64,000 nt of DNA from Daucus carota subsp. sativus. Its lineage: Eukaryota > Streptophyta > Magnoliopsida > Apiales > Apiaceae. The stretch spans positions 42,652,380-42,716,379 of the forward strand of contig NC_030383.2 in NCBI RefSeq assembly GCF_001625215.2. Reading direction: 5' to 3'. Under the pieces are notes generated by a model. That model worked only from the letters and a program-made list of their open reading frames with translations, did no database searches and was not told where the DNA came from. Below are positions 53,601 to 64,000 of this stretch, in pieces. A program made the position numbers and the translations under genes. The stretch's first letter is position 1, and each line of letters begins with the position of its first letter.

Positions 53601-56600
53601 CTAATCCCATAGTTTCAGAATGGTATATGATAACACCAGTCCCAAAAAAATGTTGAGAGTGAACACCATCAAGCATACATGATGATGGTACATGAACCTA
53701 AAATTTTAGGCATTAAAAGGATAAATATTGAAAGAAGTGTTTAACTGGCACAAAGAAAAAGATGAATATTTCATTATCTTTTGTAAGTAATGAACATATC
53801 CTACATTCGGAATAGGCCAAACATACAGAAGACAAGAGAACTGGACACTGATCAAGTCCAAACTAAAAACTAAAGCAGTTCTATAACCACAGTTGATCCC
53901 TTCTTTTGGTTGAAAAATATACAATATAATAAATGAACACTAATTTCATTGTAGGATATCATTCATGAATCTAGAAATAATACGTGATTACTTGCATGGT
54001 TCTTGTATGCTTAGAAAAATTTCGTAAGGAATTTAAGAAGCATAAACCTATAAAACTTATGTTGCATTGAGACTCTTTCACACTATAGTCAGATATAATC
54101 ATAATTCATAATATTTAATACAGCATTTTCTACTTACTCAAGCGTTGACATTGTTTGACGTGAATATTTACTGTACGAATATAGTAGATAGCTGTCTTAT
54201 TATCAATATAAGATGTCATACAAGGAATTTATATTAGATGAAGAGGCCACTAAATGTGCAACAATAATCATAAAAAAAAGTGTGTGACTAGTGAAACAAG
54301 ACAGGGTTAAGAATATGGCTGAAAAGAAGAAATTCAGGGTCACTTACAAATCCTCATATTTACTAAACATTCATCAGTTTACAATATTCATACACAGAAT
54401 ATGTATGATGATTACATCACCTTTATATAGGATAAAAGCTTAACGATAGAAACTAATCCTTATAATTAGCTAGATTACTAATAATTAGTATGATTTAACT
54501 AAATTCTAAGAAGTTCCTAAAAGCTCAGGATGTCTCACAGACTCACCAGCCTAAACTACCCCACATTCTTTGAAGTTCCTGCTACAAAAATTTTCTTGTT
54601 ACCTAGAAAATCCAATAATTTTTCACCTGTCCAGCTTACCTTTTTAAAACAAAAGGTCAGGTAAAATTAAAAGTCACTCGTAAGACAACAAAAACCAAGA
54701 CTTTTTCCCAAAAAAAATAAAAACTGGGAAAGCCAACATTACCCGGACACAATTATCATGCATCAGTCACATTTTAATCTCACTAACAACTAAAATTTTA
54801 CCTCTAACATGACAAGAGTTGGCTCAATTATACGCTCAGCAACAGAAGCATTAGCAGCACCAGCTTGGACACCTTGATTCTCAATCAGCAGTGCATCTTC
54901 TGAGGAAACTGGTTCCACCAATTGCAGGTCATCATGGCCATGTAAGGAAGAATCAGCAGTGACAACACCATTAGAAGATATATCTTCTTCCACTCGCCGC
55001 TTTTTTGTTCCAGAATCAAATTCGTTTCGTGTTTGAGGTCCATCTCCAACATGCTCATAATTAGTTTCCATATTGGTGTCACCATCGGCTAATTCCTTGC
55101 TTCTATCTTGTAGCACAGGTTCCACTAAACTAGCTTTGTCAAAATCAGAAGAAACATTCTTGTTTACAAGACCACTTTCAACTTGGTTGATAACAGATGA
55201 AATAAGAGGAGCCCCAGGTGGCAAAGCAGGTTTTGCTATCCATAAACCAGAGCTATCATCACGAGTGTATATCAGAGGAGGGGCATACCATCCGTGCCCA
55301 TCAATTGTCACTAGAACCGACTGCATAAAGAAAAAATTACAAATAATCACCTGACAGCATTTCCTACAATATCGGAACAAAAAGATGAGAAGGTTTTTTC
55401 ATACGAAGAACTGTATGAGGTGCTTCCATACAAAAAATCCTAATATTAAGACAACACATTACTTACAATATTGCAACAAAATGATGAGCTTTCATACAAA
55501 AAAGGCTAAAATTAAGACAACAGGATTGAAGATAGAAAACACATGCATACATTACGTCTAATTCTGCATGTATGCACATCTTATCAGCAAGGAAAGCATC
55601 ATTGCAGAGATCCAACAGTACCTAAGGGAGCAGTTCTGGTAATGAAGATTATTGGGAAATATAATCTAATTATCCCACCCATCCAAATGGCTATATCAAG
55701 ACTAGCGGCAACCCAAATGTTACCACATCAGCCTCTACCATTAAACCCCGGAAAAATGACCATCATTCATGGAATAAAGCTCTTGTATAATGAAAAACAT
55801 TTGCTGACAAATAGTAAAACACAGCTTCCGTATGTGACCCATACAGAGTTAGTGTGATTTCATCAAATACCTTACTCCGATGACGATCTGTGTAACTTAT
55901 GTACTCCAATGGTACTCGTGCTCCCCTAGAAAGCTTAGATAAAACAGTGATCAGATTTTCAAGCTGCAATATCTCTTCTCCTGCAAACTTCTTTATTATT
56001 GCATGGCGTGGAACCCCAGCTCTATATAGCATATATCTGCGATTGGAAAGTAAATAGAGTTATAATTCTACATTAATACAGAACTGCAATGATCCATGTG
56101 CTGTTCCATTTTAGCTTAATTCATTAAGAGCAATATGCTACTCCTCTTGCGTCAAAGACTAACTTGTGATAAGAAATTTGAAAAACTTATTCATGAAACT
56201 CCAAAACCAAGGGTCTAAAGACACTTAGACACACAGTACATGAGAGGTAACACACCAATTAGACTGGGAAAAAAAACAAGCAGTAAATGGAAGTGGAGAC
56301 ATACCCTGGTTCGGAAACATATACAATACCACAATTGAACCGAAAATTTCTAGCCTGAGAAAAGAAATTATTAGATATAAATTCACGTTTAGCAAGTTAA
56401 AACAGAAGAGAAAAAATATGAACTAACAATAATGGAAATACACGATGCCTTCCAAAACATTACTTAAGAGCATAAGTTAGGAGAAAGGTTTTGTGCTTGT
56501 ACTGGGAGTGTTCTTTGTGCTATAACCACTTGCTACGAAATTGAAGATTATCTTTTTATTTCTCTTGAGACTAACTTATATATCTGAAAATTGTGTTGCC

Positions 56601-59600
56601 TATTGGTCCTTTCTGGTCATTCAATAGATGGAGGATTTCGCCAGTATTCATGAGTACTAGAACAAAAGTAACCAATTACAATGTGATCACAGACAACACC
56701 AGCTTATAAACGCACCAATGAGCTTGGTGATGCTGGACAAGGCTAAAAGAAGGTTTAAATTGGGGGGGGGGGGGGGGGGGGGGAGCCTATCCCTGCAAAA
56801 AACGGTAGAATAGTAACTTTATTCACATGTTTATCTTGATCAAATCACAGTCTTCATAATTAGATTAATGTGTGATGATTACATTTTATCAACTTTTATC
56901 ACTTTCTGTACTGGAAGGACCCATACAATAATTTGAGGACAGTTTTCATCATAGACTTACGTGTAATTTTTTTTTCAAGGTATTATAACTTCAGCAATGT
57001 TCTGAGTAGTTGTACAGTTTTAATTATGGATTCCAGCAAGTAGCAAATGGTTGTGGGTTTGGGGAAGAGAATATTTCTGCTGAACATTGCCGAGGATCAG
57101 TAATTCATTCATTTTTGGGTCAGCTGTAGGTGATGTGAAAATACCTACTTTTCGCTGACACAGTGGTTTGGAGCAAGGGCTGTGACAGTCATTTGATGCT
57201 AAACAAGACTACGAAAGAGCTACACTTCTGATGCTGGACAAGGCTAAGAACAAAATAGAAAAATAGAAAAAACCTATAACTATGTTCAGGGGTGCATGGC
57301 AGTATGGCACTGTTTCTGTATTGTACTCACAATGTAAGAATTGATTCCTTCTAGACTGAAAAATTAATTGACTTGTAAATTCTGTAGTTGACCATTATCA
57401 CAAAACAAGAGAAGCAAACAATATTCTTTATTGTCACATTGACCAATGTTTTGTCAAACTGACTGATTTTGCATTGCATATTTACTAATATTGTCTGATT
57501 AATGTCAATTGAAATACTTCATCAAGTGTATTATTACATTAAAATCTGAAACTTATATAATCATTAAAGGATATTTTAACATTAAGTCAAAGTTTGATCG
57601 ATATGGCAAAACATACAAACCAGGCTAATATAAATGGAAAAGCAGTATAACACACTACCAACAAGTATGCCCAGTTTATTTAGTATTTAACAAAAGAATT
57701 TGGAACCCAAATATATACTAAACAATAAGACTCTGTGAAGCACGGGTGCGGGAGTGCGCGGTGCGGTGATACGGGAATTTGGCAAAGTTCAAAAACTGGG
57801 GATTCGGGTGTGGGGGATATGGCAAATAATAAAATTTTAATAATATATAAGTAAATAAAAGATATCAAATATATAACCATCAGAAGTAACATTCTAATTA
57901 AACCAAATAGACAATTAATAAAAGTACAAGAAGAGTGCAATTTCAAGCTTTAAATGTTTATATGTTATTTAATAAACATATTACAAAAAAAAAATCAGCA
58001 AACAAAAAATTAAAAATCAAAAGGAAACAGGAACAGATCAACATCGGCTATATTTATATTTATTTAATGAAAAAGACCAGGCCCAGTACAAGACATATAC
58101 CACCTACCACCATCTCACCATATACAGATACACACAATCTCACCATCAAACAACCCGACGTCAGAGAAATCAATTAAAGAAATCAATTGATAAAGAAAAT
58201 CAGTGAAAGAAAAGAAAGCAGGAGAGGAGTTGGACTTGCGAGAAGGAGCCGCCGGATTTGAACGATGGTCGGTTGTTGGTGGCCGGCATTCGTCGATTGG
58301 GGCTTCAATTAGGGCTCCGAATCTAAGTCCCATCTGTTTTTTGTTAGTGGTTAATATTTTTTTTGAAATTACACTTTTTGTCCTTCCCGCACAAAGTTTC
58401 CCGCACCCCACGTATCGGTCCCAGAAATTCGTCGCTACGCACCGTGGCGCACCCCCGCACCGTACGCACACCCCCCTGCGATTCTTCAGCATACTGAGGT
58501 ATCCCACTATCCCTGCTTTCCAGCTAAGACTCATTACCAAGAGGAGAGTGGTATCCTCTAGGCCAAATACTGAACCAAAAAAAGAACACTGATCCTTTTG
58601 AGTTTTAATTCTTTACTGAACGCCATCCTTCTCATTCATCTTTTACGTTAGGTTGCCTTTATAATACCAAGCTAGCTAGACTTGTTATTTCCTAGTTGAG
58701 CTTACTGTTGCAATGCTTGATATTGTTAATTCTATGTTATGATTGTCATCATTATTGCCTTCATTAGCTTGTCAATTCATTCAGCAAGGACCAGAGATGC
58801 TAACAGCTAAGAAACATTAGTATTAACTGTGTAATACGTGGTAACAACAATGCATGATTCAGTATTATATTTTAACCTGCAGCTGACACTATCCCAAACA
58901 AAAGTCATGCAATCAGGAAGAAAGATATTGTGTACAAAGGTGTCGGTTAAAAGTCATATATATTTTATATACTTCAAGGCTGTTGCGGCAAACAAATAAC
59001 TTCTATATTATTCAATTATCTTGGTTTTAAGAGAGTATTCATTATAAATCTACAATTCTTTTCAGATACAAAAACAAAATTCATTGTTTCAGATGCAAAA
59101 AACTAACCGGTGGCAGAAAGATGTCAGACAATGGAGGATTGGAGGAATGTGATTAACTTTACCAACCTCACATGATTGCACAAGTACTTATGTATATTTC
59201 AGAAGAATGCCGTGATGATACAAAGAAATTAGAAGCTTATGCGGGTCTAAAACTTAAGGTTGCTGATCTTTAATAGCCAAAGAAGCCTTAAAATCCAGTA
59301 AAAGTAATAGATAATTAACAGTCACCAAGCCGGACCTCCCAAACTTTCTTCTATGTAGAGAAGGTCGTAAATCATGTACCTTGGGACGTTATCTATTACC
59401 TAATTAAATCCGGGATAGGCAAATGTGACCTATGACATATATCAGTTACAAGAGCATATATACACATTACATGAAAAACATGAACTAGCATAATTAAAAA
59501 TTTTGTAACATTTCTCAGCACCAACCTGCTGATAAGAAAGAGGGTGTATTACAGCACCGCTTACTTCCAAGAAGTAGTTGGGAGTTATGGAATGTAAATC

Positions 59601-61620
59601 TTCAACCTGAATAAAAGAAAATAACAAAACGGCTTAAAGTTGTCGGAGAGTAATCAAATAAAAAGTAAAAGCAGCAGAAAACTACTCTGGAGTGAAGAGC
59701 TAAGGAAATTAAATACAGTATAGCTTATATCAACGACATAACCTAGCAAAAACTAAAATATGACAAAAATAATCGCAAAAACTCAAAGGATCAAAGGAAT
59801 AGAGAGATACACATAGACAACACTAGTACATATGTTTGTGTGGTTATTTAACACATGGGCAGCCAAAGAGGTAATAGTCACTATTATATGTTTCTCCGGA
59901 ATTGTCTGCGACTTGCTGAAGCGTGTTAAATATGATGTAGAATATTCCATAAATGGCAATTAAACTTCAGCGAGCTTGAGAAATACATTCTTCTATCGAG
60001 TTGTATTAATATAATACTGAAATTGAGAGTGAAATCCCTAATGTTATTAGAGAGCACATACATCAAGACAAACAAATTTATCTATTTAATAACAAATATT
60101 AATTTGGACAAAAAAATAGCTAGTGGTGTTAGAGATAGGGATGGCAATTTTCCTTACCAATCTGATTGTATCTTACAAAATCTGAAAACTCGGGTTTGTA
60201 AAATTTTTATTTTTGGTTCGGGCTTAATGAAACCCGATGGTTTCGGGTTTGGATTTTATTGGGTTCGGGTGGGAAAAATAAATTTGGGTTCGTAGAGACT
60301 AACCATGGTTATATACCAAACAATGATATCACATTCCACATTAATTAGACATCCCACGAATTTGTTTCTATTTTGCAAATACTATTTGTATATTGTCTTT
60401 TATCAATTATCTAAATCTTTTATATATCTCACATAATTTATGATTTATTACATTTAATTATGATGGCAAGTACTTAAAAACATTACAAAAGAAAGTATAA
60501 ATTGTAATATCTCATTCATTATGTATCATTAGAAACATATATTGAGAGATTTATTAATATTGTATATTTCAATATCTTTTTCATATGTTATAATACCCAT
60601 ATTCCATTATCCTCGATAATTTTTAATTTACTATTTAGCTAGTAAAAGCTAAGATCCAAGTTTATAACAAACATTGCTTCACTTATAGTCATATACTCGT
60701 ATCAGATCTCACTATTCAACTTAACAAACCTTCACAAATTGTCACACTAGGACAAGTATCCATTTTGAACACTTTCATACGTAAAAAAGCTACTTAACAC
60801 ACTCACTTGATTTGTAATCTACTTGTCAACGGGAAATGTTACATTAATATGACCTAAATTATTTGATAATATATTATCCATTTCCTAAATTTTGATTATG
60901 TTTTTTTGTCATATTTGAGTATGGGAAACTAGTACCTAGTTACCATATACAAAATTGATAACTATTAAAATTAGATTTACTTTATTAATTAAGAATTATA
61001 ATAAAATTATACCAAACACACACACACACACAGATACACATTTAATCAGTAACATTCTTATTATTTTTCTCTATTTATTTTAAAACCTGATTTTAAAATT
61101 TTATTTATAATAAAAAAATTATTAATTTAGGCATGTTAAGATTAATTTAAATTATTTTAATTATCAAAGTATTACGAAATTACATATTATAATAATTATA
61201 ACCATGTAATATGTAAAAGCAAGAAAATGTATATAGGTATCATAAATATTGTTATGATTATACTATTACAGCTGCTTTCGAATGTTTAATATAACTTATG
61301 ATATAAAATAGGGATCTTTTTAAAAATACCCATCTGTAAAATTATTTTTTTAGAAATACTACCATCTTTTTCATTGTTTTTAAAAATACCTTTTCATAAA
61401 ATTATTTTTTCAAAAATACGGTTTGCAACTTTTGCAACCTCATCCGCAACCTTGGGCGGCGCAGCCGCAAAAGTTGCAAATGAGGTTGCAAAAGTTGCAA
61501 ATGAGGTTGCAAAAGTTGCAAATAAAAATAGAAAGTTGCAACTGTTGCAACTAGTTCAACTGAAAACTGTAAGTTGCAACTTCTAGTTTTCAGTTGCCAT
61601 TTTCGACCTCTATTTCGACA

Positions 61621-61686
<66 letters not shown>

Positions 61687-62017
61687 CAACTGAGATTGCA
61701 AAAGTTGCAACTGCAGTTGCAACTTCATTTGCAACCTCAGTTGCAACTAAATGCAACTGAAAACTATATATAGTTGCAAATGAGGTTGCAAAAGTTGCAA
61801 CTGAGGTTGCAAATGAAGTTGCAACTGCAGTTGCAAAACTAAATGCAACTGAAAACTGTAAGTAACAACAGATGTATGGTGTGCCCCTGGCGGGGCCATT
61901 AGATTGCAATAGAAACAACTAAATGCAACCATATGCAACTGAATACAACCATATGCAATTACAAATCCTGATTTAAAGTTCCAGTTTTCAAATGTCATTT
62001 TCGACCTCATTTTCGGA

Positions 62018-62048
<31 letters not shown>

Positions 62049-63512
62049 CTTTAAATCAGGAATTCGGTTGCATATGAAGTTGCAAAAGAGGTTGCAACAC
62101 GGCTGGCGCCGCCTGGAGTTGCAAATGAGGTTGCAAAAGTTGCAAACCGTATTTTTGAAAATTTTTTTTTATGAAAAGGTATTTTTAAAAATAATTCTGG
62201 AAGGTAGTATTTTTGAAAACAATAAAAGAAAAGGTAGGCAGTTTTGTAGATTTCCCTATAAAATACCACATGAAGCGCAGGCACACTAATATACAATAAA
62301 CACTTGTTCCACCTCTCAATCGATTGTGCATTCAACAGAAGATTGGTAGAGTGAGATAAATTTAAGTTGTCACTCATTAATATATAAATTAGTAGAGACT
62401 TACCGGAAGGACGACGACCAATGATTTCCCACCTCTTTCAATCTGTAGTTCAACCTTTTGATGGACATTGTCATCAAGCAAACTCTCCATCTTAAGGAAT
62501 TGGGTAATCACCTGCACCAGCATTTGATAAATAATAAATACACACACATAAAATTTTAACACTATGTGAAGCCTACTCGGATCAGTGTGCAATTACGCAT
62601 GAATAGTTGTTTACAAGCTCCTATCTAAAAAGATAATCTATTATATGCACAGAAACTTTACATGGAATCAATTGAAACTTTACATGGAATCAATTGCCTT
62701 ATCCCTAAGTCATCATAATCAAAATTATCCACATACTATTTTGCCATACACAGATCAGCTAAATCTTCAAAATCCAAATTCAATGGTGTTTCTACTATCG
62801 CTTGTTAGCTTATTCAGACAACATATTTAGGATTATGTAGTTGTTGGACCTCGTATTTAAATGATTAAATCCTGAGTGTTACGGCACCACACACCCTGCT
62901 GCTCATTGATTTTTTCGTTAGTTGACAAAGCGTACTCATTAAATAATATCATCTGGTGGGCTCAAATTCACACCTCATCCAAAAAGGTCATGGCATGCTA
63001 TCAATCTTGTCTTTCATTGTTGGCAATGTTCATATAAGGACACCTATAACAGATGTAGAAATTCTACAGGATGTCTAACTAACCGAGAACAGTTATCATC
63101 AGCTGTCTTACATGCACCTAAAGACATGCTTACCTCCCCATTCATACGAATAAGAATATCGCCTGGCTCCAAATGGTTATGAGCAGGCCCACCTGGTACC
63201 TGCAACACAGCTGTTAGCACACACAAACAAAATCATCTAATGTGAAAGTTATAAGCTGCAAAACATAAACTCACCACAGAATCAACAACAAGCATTCCTG
63301 TTTCAACTAGTGGAGATGCATGGCGCACCAACTATGACAATTAAAAACATGAAAAAAGTCATTAAGACTATGAAGGTATAATATATTGATCAAGTACTAT
63401 CAAAAAGTAAAATAAACCAAACATATTTACATATACCAATACGAACCTGCTCTGTTTCACTTTGGAGACCAAGGCGACGTGTTTCATCAAATCCTTTGTG
63501 AACAAATGTCAT
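49282..63512 (-). CDS. DEG7: DEG7, large Deg/HtrA-type protease (3' part; N terminus beyond window)
   Basis: Seventeen exons (minus): 63512-63447, 63331-63275, 63199-63134, 62511-62404, 59606-59526, 56354-56305, 56036-55871, 55320-54802, 53697-53515, 53442-53337, 52577-52407, 52211-52132, 52056-51829, 51544-51329, 51180-51023, 49989-49878 and 49458-49282. All junctions are GT-AG and phases join to 847 codons without a stop. Plant DEG7 is about 1100 residues, so roughly the first 250, with the active trypsin-like domain, lie past 64000. Visible parts: MTFVHKGFDETRRLGL, a PDZ domain (GGPAHNHLEPGDILIRMNGE), LHSITPNYFLEVSGAVIHPL and a long acidic linker with KKRR (exon 54802-55320). A second, degenerate protease domain follows (HSQHFFGTGVIIYHS, VGLSRSLHATSRKS, FGSTFSGALTDEHG), then two further PDZ domains and LNGKPRVLSLKQDLHYWP near the end. 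Arabidopsis DEG7 acts on photodamaged photosystem II. Confidence 0.95.
50059..50837. mobile_element. Non-autonomous hAT element in a DEG7 intron, 8-bp TSD
   Basis: The 779-bp element has exact duplications cacgcaca (50051-50058 and 50838-50845). The ends are TAGGGATGGCAACGGGT and, complemented, TAGGGATGGCAGTTTTACCC. Subterminal cgggtcgggt/cgggttcggg repeats are dense. The centre is AT-rich. Frames reading as Gly-Ser repeats here are artefacts of these repeats. Confidence 0.92.
56762..56783 (+). repeat. (G)22 homopolymer in a DEG7 intron
   Basis: An uninterrupted run of 22 G in the intron 56355-59525. Its true length is likely variable or hard to sequence. Confidence 0.9.
57730..58490. mobile_element. 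Probable degenerate non-autonomous DNA element in a DEG7 intron
   Basis: The left part reads gaagcacgggtgcgggagtg and the right part (about 58395-58475) is rich in CGCACCCCCGCACC. These are imperfect inverted counterparts with a C+G content unlike the surrounding intron. No exact target duplication was found, and the borders are approximate. Open frames here (58115-58592) are not supported as genes. Confidence 0.5.
60135..60300 (+). mobile_element. hAT left end in a DEG7 intron, right end lost
   Basis: Starts TAGGGATGGCAATTTT, the same terminus as 50059, followed by cgggttcgggt/gggtttcgggtt subterminal repeats. It breaks off at about 60294. Flanks gttagaga and cgtagaga are similar, which hints at an internal deletion that took the right terminus. 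Confidence 0.6.
61311..62256. mobile_element. MULE-like MITE packed with GTTGCAA repeats, 9-bp TSD
   Basis: The 946-bp element has exact duplications tataaaata (61302-61310 and 62257-62265). The ends are GGGATCTTTTTAAAAATACC and, complemented, GGGAAATCTACAAAACTGCC. The interior is made of gttgcaa and ttgcaac words in both orientations, with a 21-bp tandem unit (aagttgcaaatgaggttgca) at about 61470-61530 and two (TA)n runs (61622-61683, 62024-62048). No transposase. It lies in DEG7 intron 59607-62403. Confidence 0.88.
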
Positions 63513-64000
63513 CTACAACGAATAACAATATCCAACTTAGACAGAGGTAAACGCTAACCAAAGAGCAGAAAGATGAATAACAGACGCCAAATAATGAAGT
63601 GAACTTATGCCAGGTCGAACAAATTACTTTTCGATCTTGCTGCCATAACATCAAAATGTACAAAGAGTTACATGGATCAATCTTACATCAATTACATGGA
63701 TACCTTACATCATAGAAAAACAACCGGGAGTGCAATAGTGGCTAAGAAAAACTACTGTACAAGATATTAGCTGCTATTGTTATCCAGTATCCCTATAGAG
63801 TAGGAAATTAGGCCGTATATTTGATATAGTTTCCATACTGACATAAATTAGATGCTGGCTTGGTTATATAGAATCATAGGCTGTTAAAACTAAATATATG
63901 GCACTTAATACCAAATATTCTCTTGTCTATGCATGTCTTATACAAAGGCTTCATCTTTATATTTCTGAAGCACTCTCACACAAAGAATGGAGGAAATCAG
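63513..64000. other. DEG7 intron continuing past the window end
   Basis: The exon at 63512 begins with an acceptor (gttgtag), so an upstream exon must exist. I see no further DEG7 exon between 63513 and 64000. Confidence 0.5.

Noticed and set aside
58115-58592. Overlapping open frames of 129-141 codons on both strands inside a DEG7 intron
   Set aside because: They coincide with a locally GC-rich transposon-like block. No known protein pattern.
61374-62010. Open frames with Val-Ala-Asn/Lys or Leu-Gln heptad-like repeats
   Set aside because: They come from the 21-bp GTTGCAA array in a non-autonomous transposon and occur on both strands. There is no start context or family match.

Overview
This is a plant nuclear window, from a eudicot. 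The genes carry GT-AG introns, much of the AT-rich intergenic DNA is transposon debris, and the gene families (SINA-like RING protein, E-type PPR protein, HMA protein, DEG7, GPI8) are typical of land plants. I cannot name the species from sequence alone. No prokaryotic, CRISPR, phage or complete-virus signal is present.

Layout. 0.2-4 kb is the 3' part of a degenerate Ty1/copia element. A hAT transposon is inserted in its reverse transcriptase and a MITE lies near its RNase H region. 6-6.7 kb holds a LINE reverse-transcriptase relic, followed by a small membrane-protein gene (minus, 6835-7293). A hAT MITE and a Stowaway-like MITE precede a two-exon, probably plastid-targeted Cys/His-rich protein gene (minus, 9353-10595). 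Three MITEs with long terminal inverted repeats follow. Then come an EAF transcription-elongation-factor gene (plus, 13924-16351), a SINA-like RING E3 gene (plus, 18255-20268) with a 28-bp frameshifting duplication upstream, an HMA-domain gene (plus, 21220-22253) and two small conserved plant genes (minus, 22562-22882 and 24870-25091). 23.3-31.1 kb is mainly nested transposons: PIF/Harbinger, SINE, a possible Helitron end, a hAT holding two further MITEs, and a 1.07-kb MULE-like MITE.

31.6-39.4 kb is GPI8/PIG-K, the catalytic subunit of GPI transamidase. All ten coding exons are intact, and one 3.9-kb intron is full of transposon fragments. More MITEs follow, then an intronless E-class PPR gene (43804-45600). 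49.3-63.5 kb is the 3' part of DEG7, a large Deg/HtrA-type protease, on the minus strand. Seventeen coding exons (847 codons) are visible; the N-terminal protease region lies beyond position 64000. Its introns carry three or four further transposons.

The genes are unrelated housekeeping or regulatory genes and show no functional cluster. The most distinctive content is the variety of non-autonomous DNA transposons, many with exact target-site duplications. I found no convincing new multi-gene system. The best leads are listed under findings.
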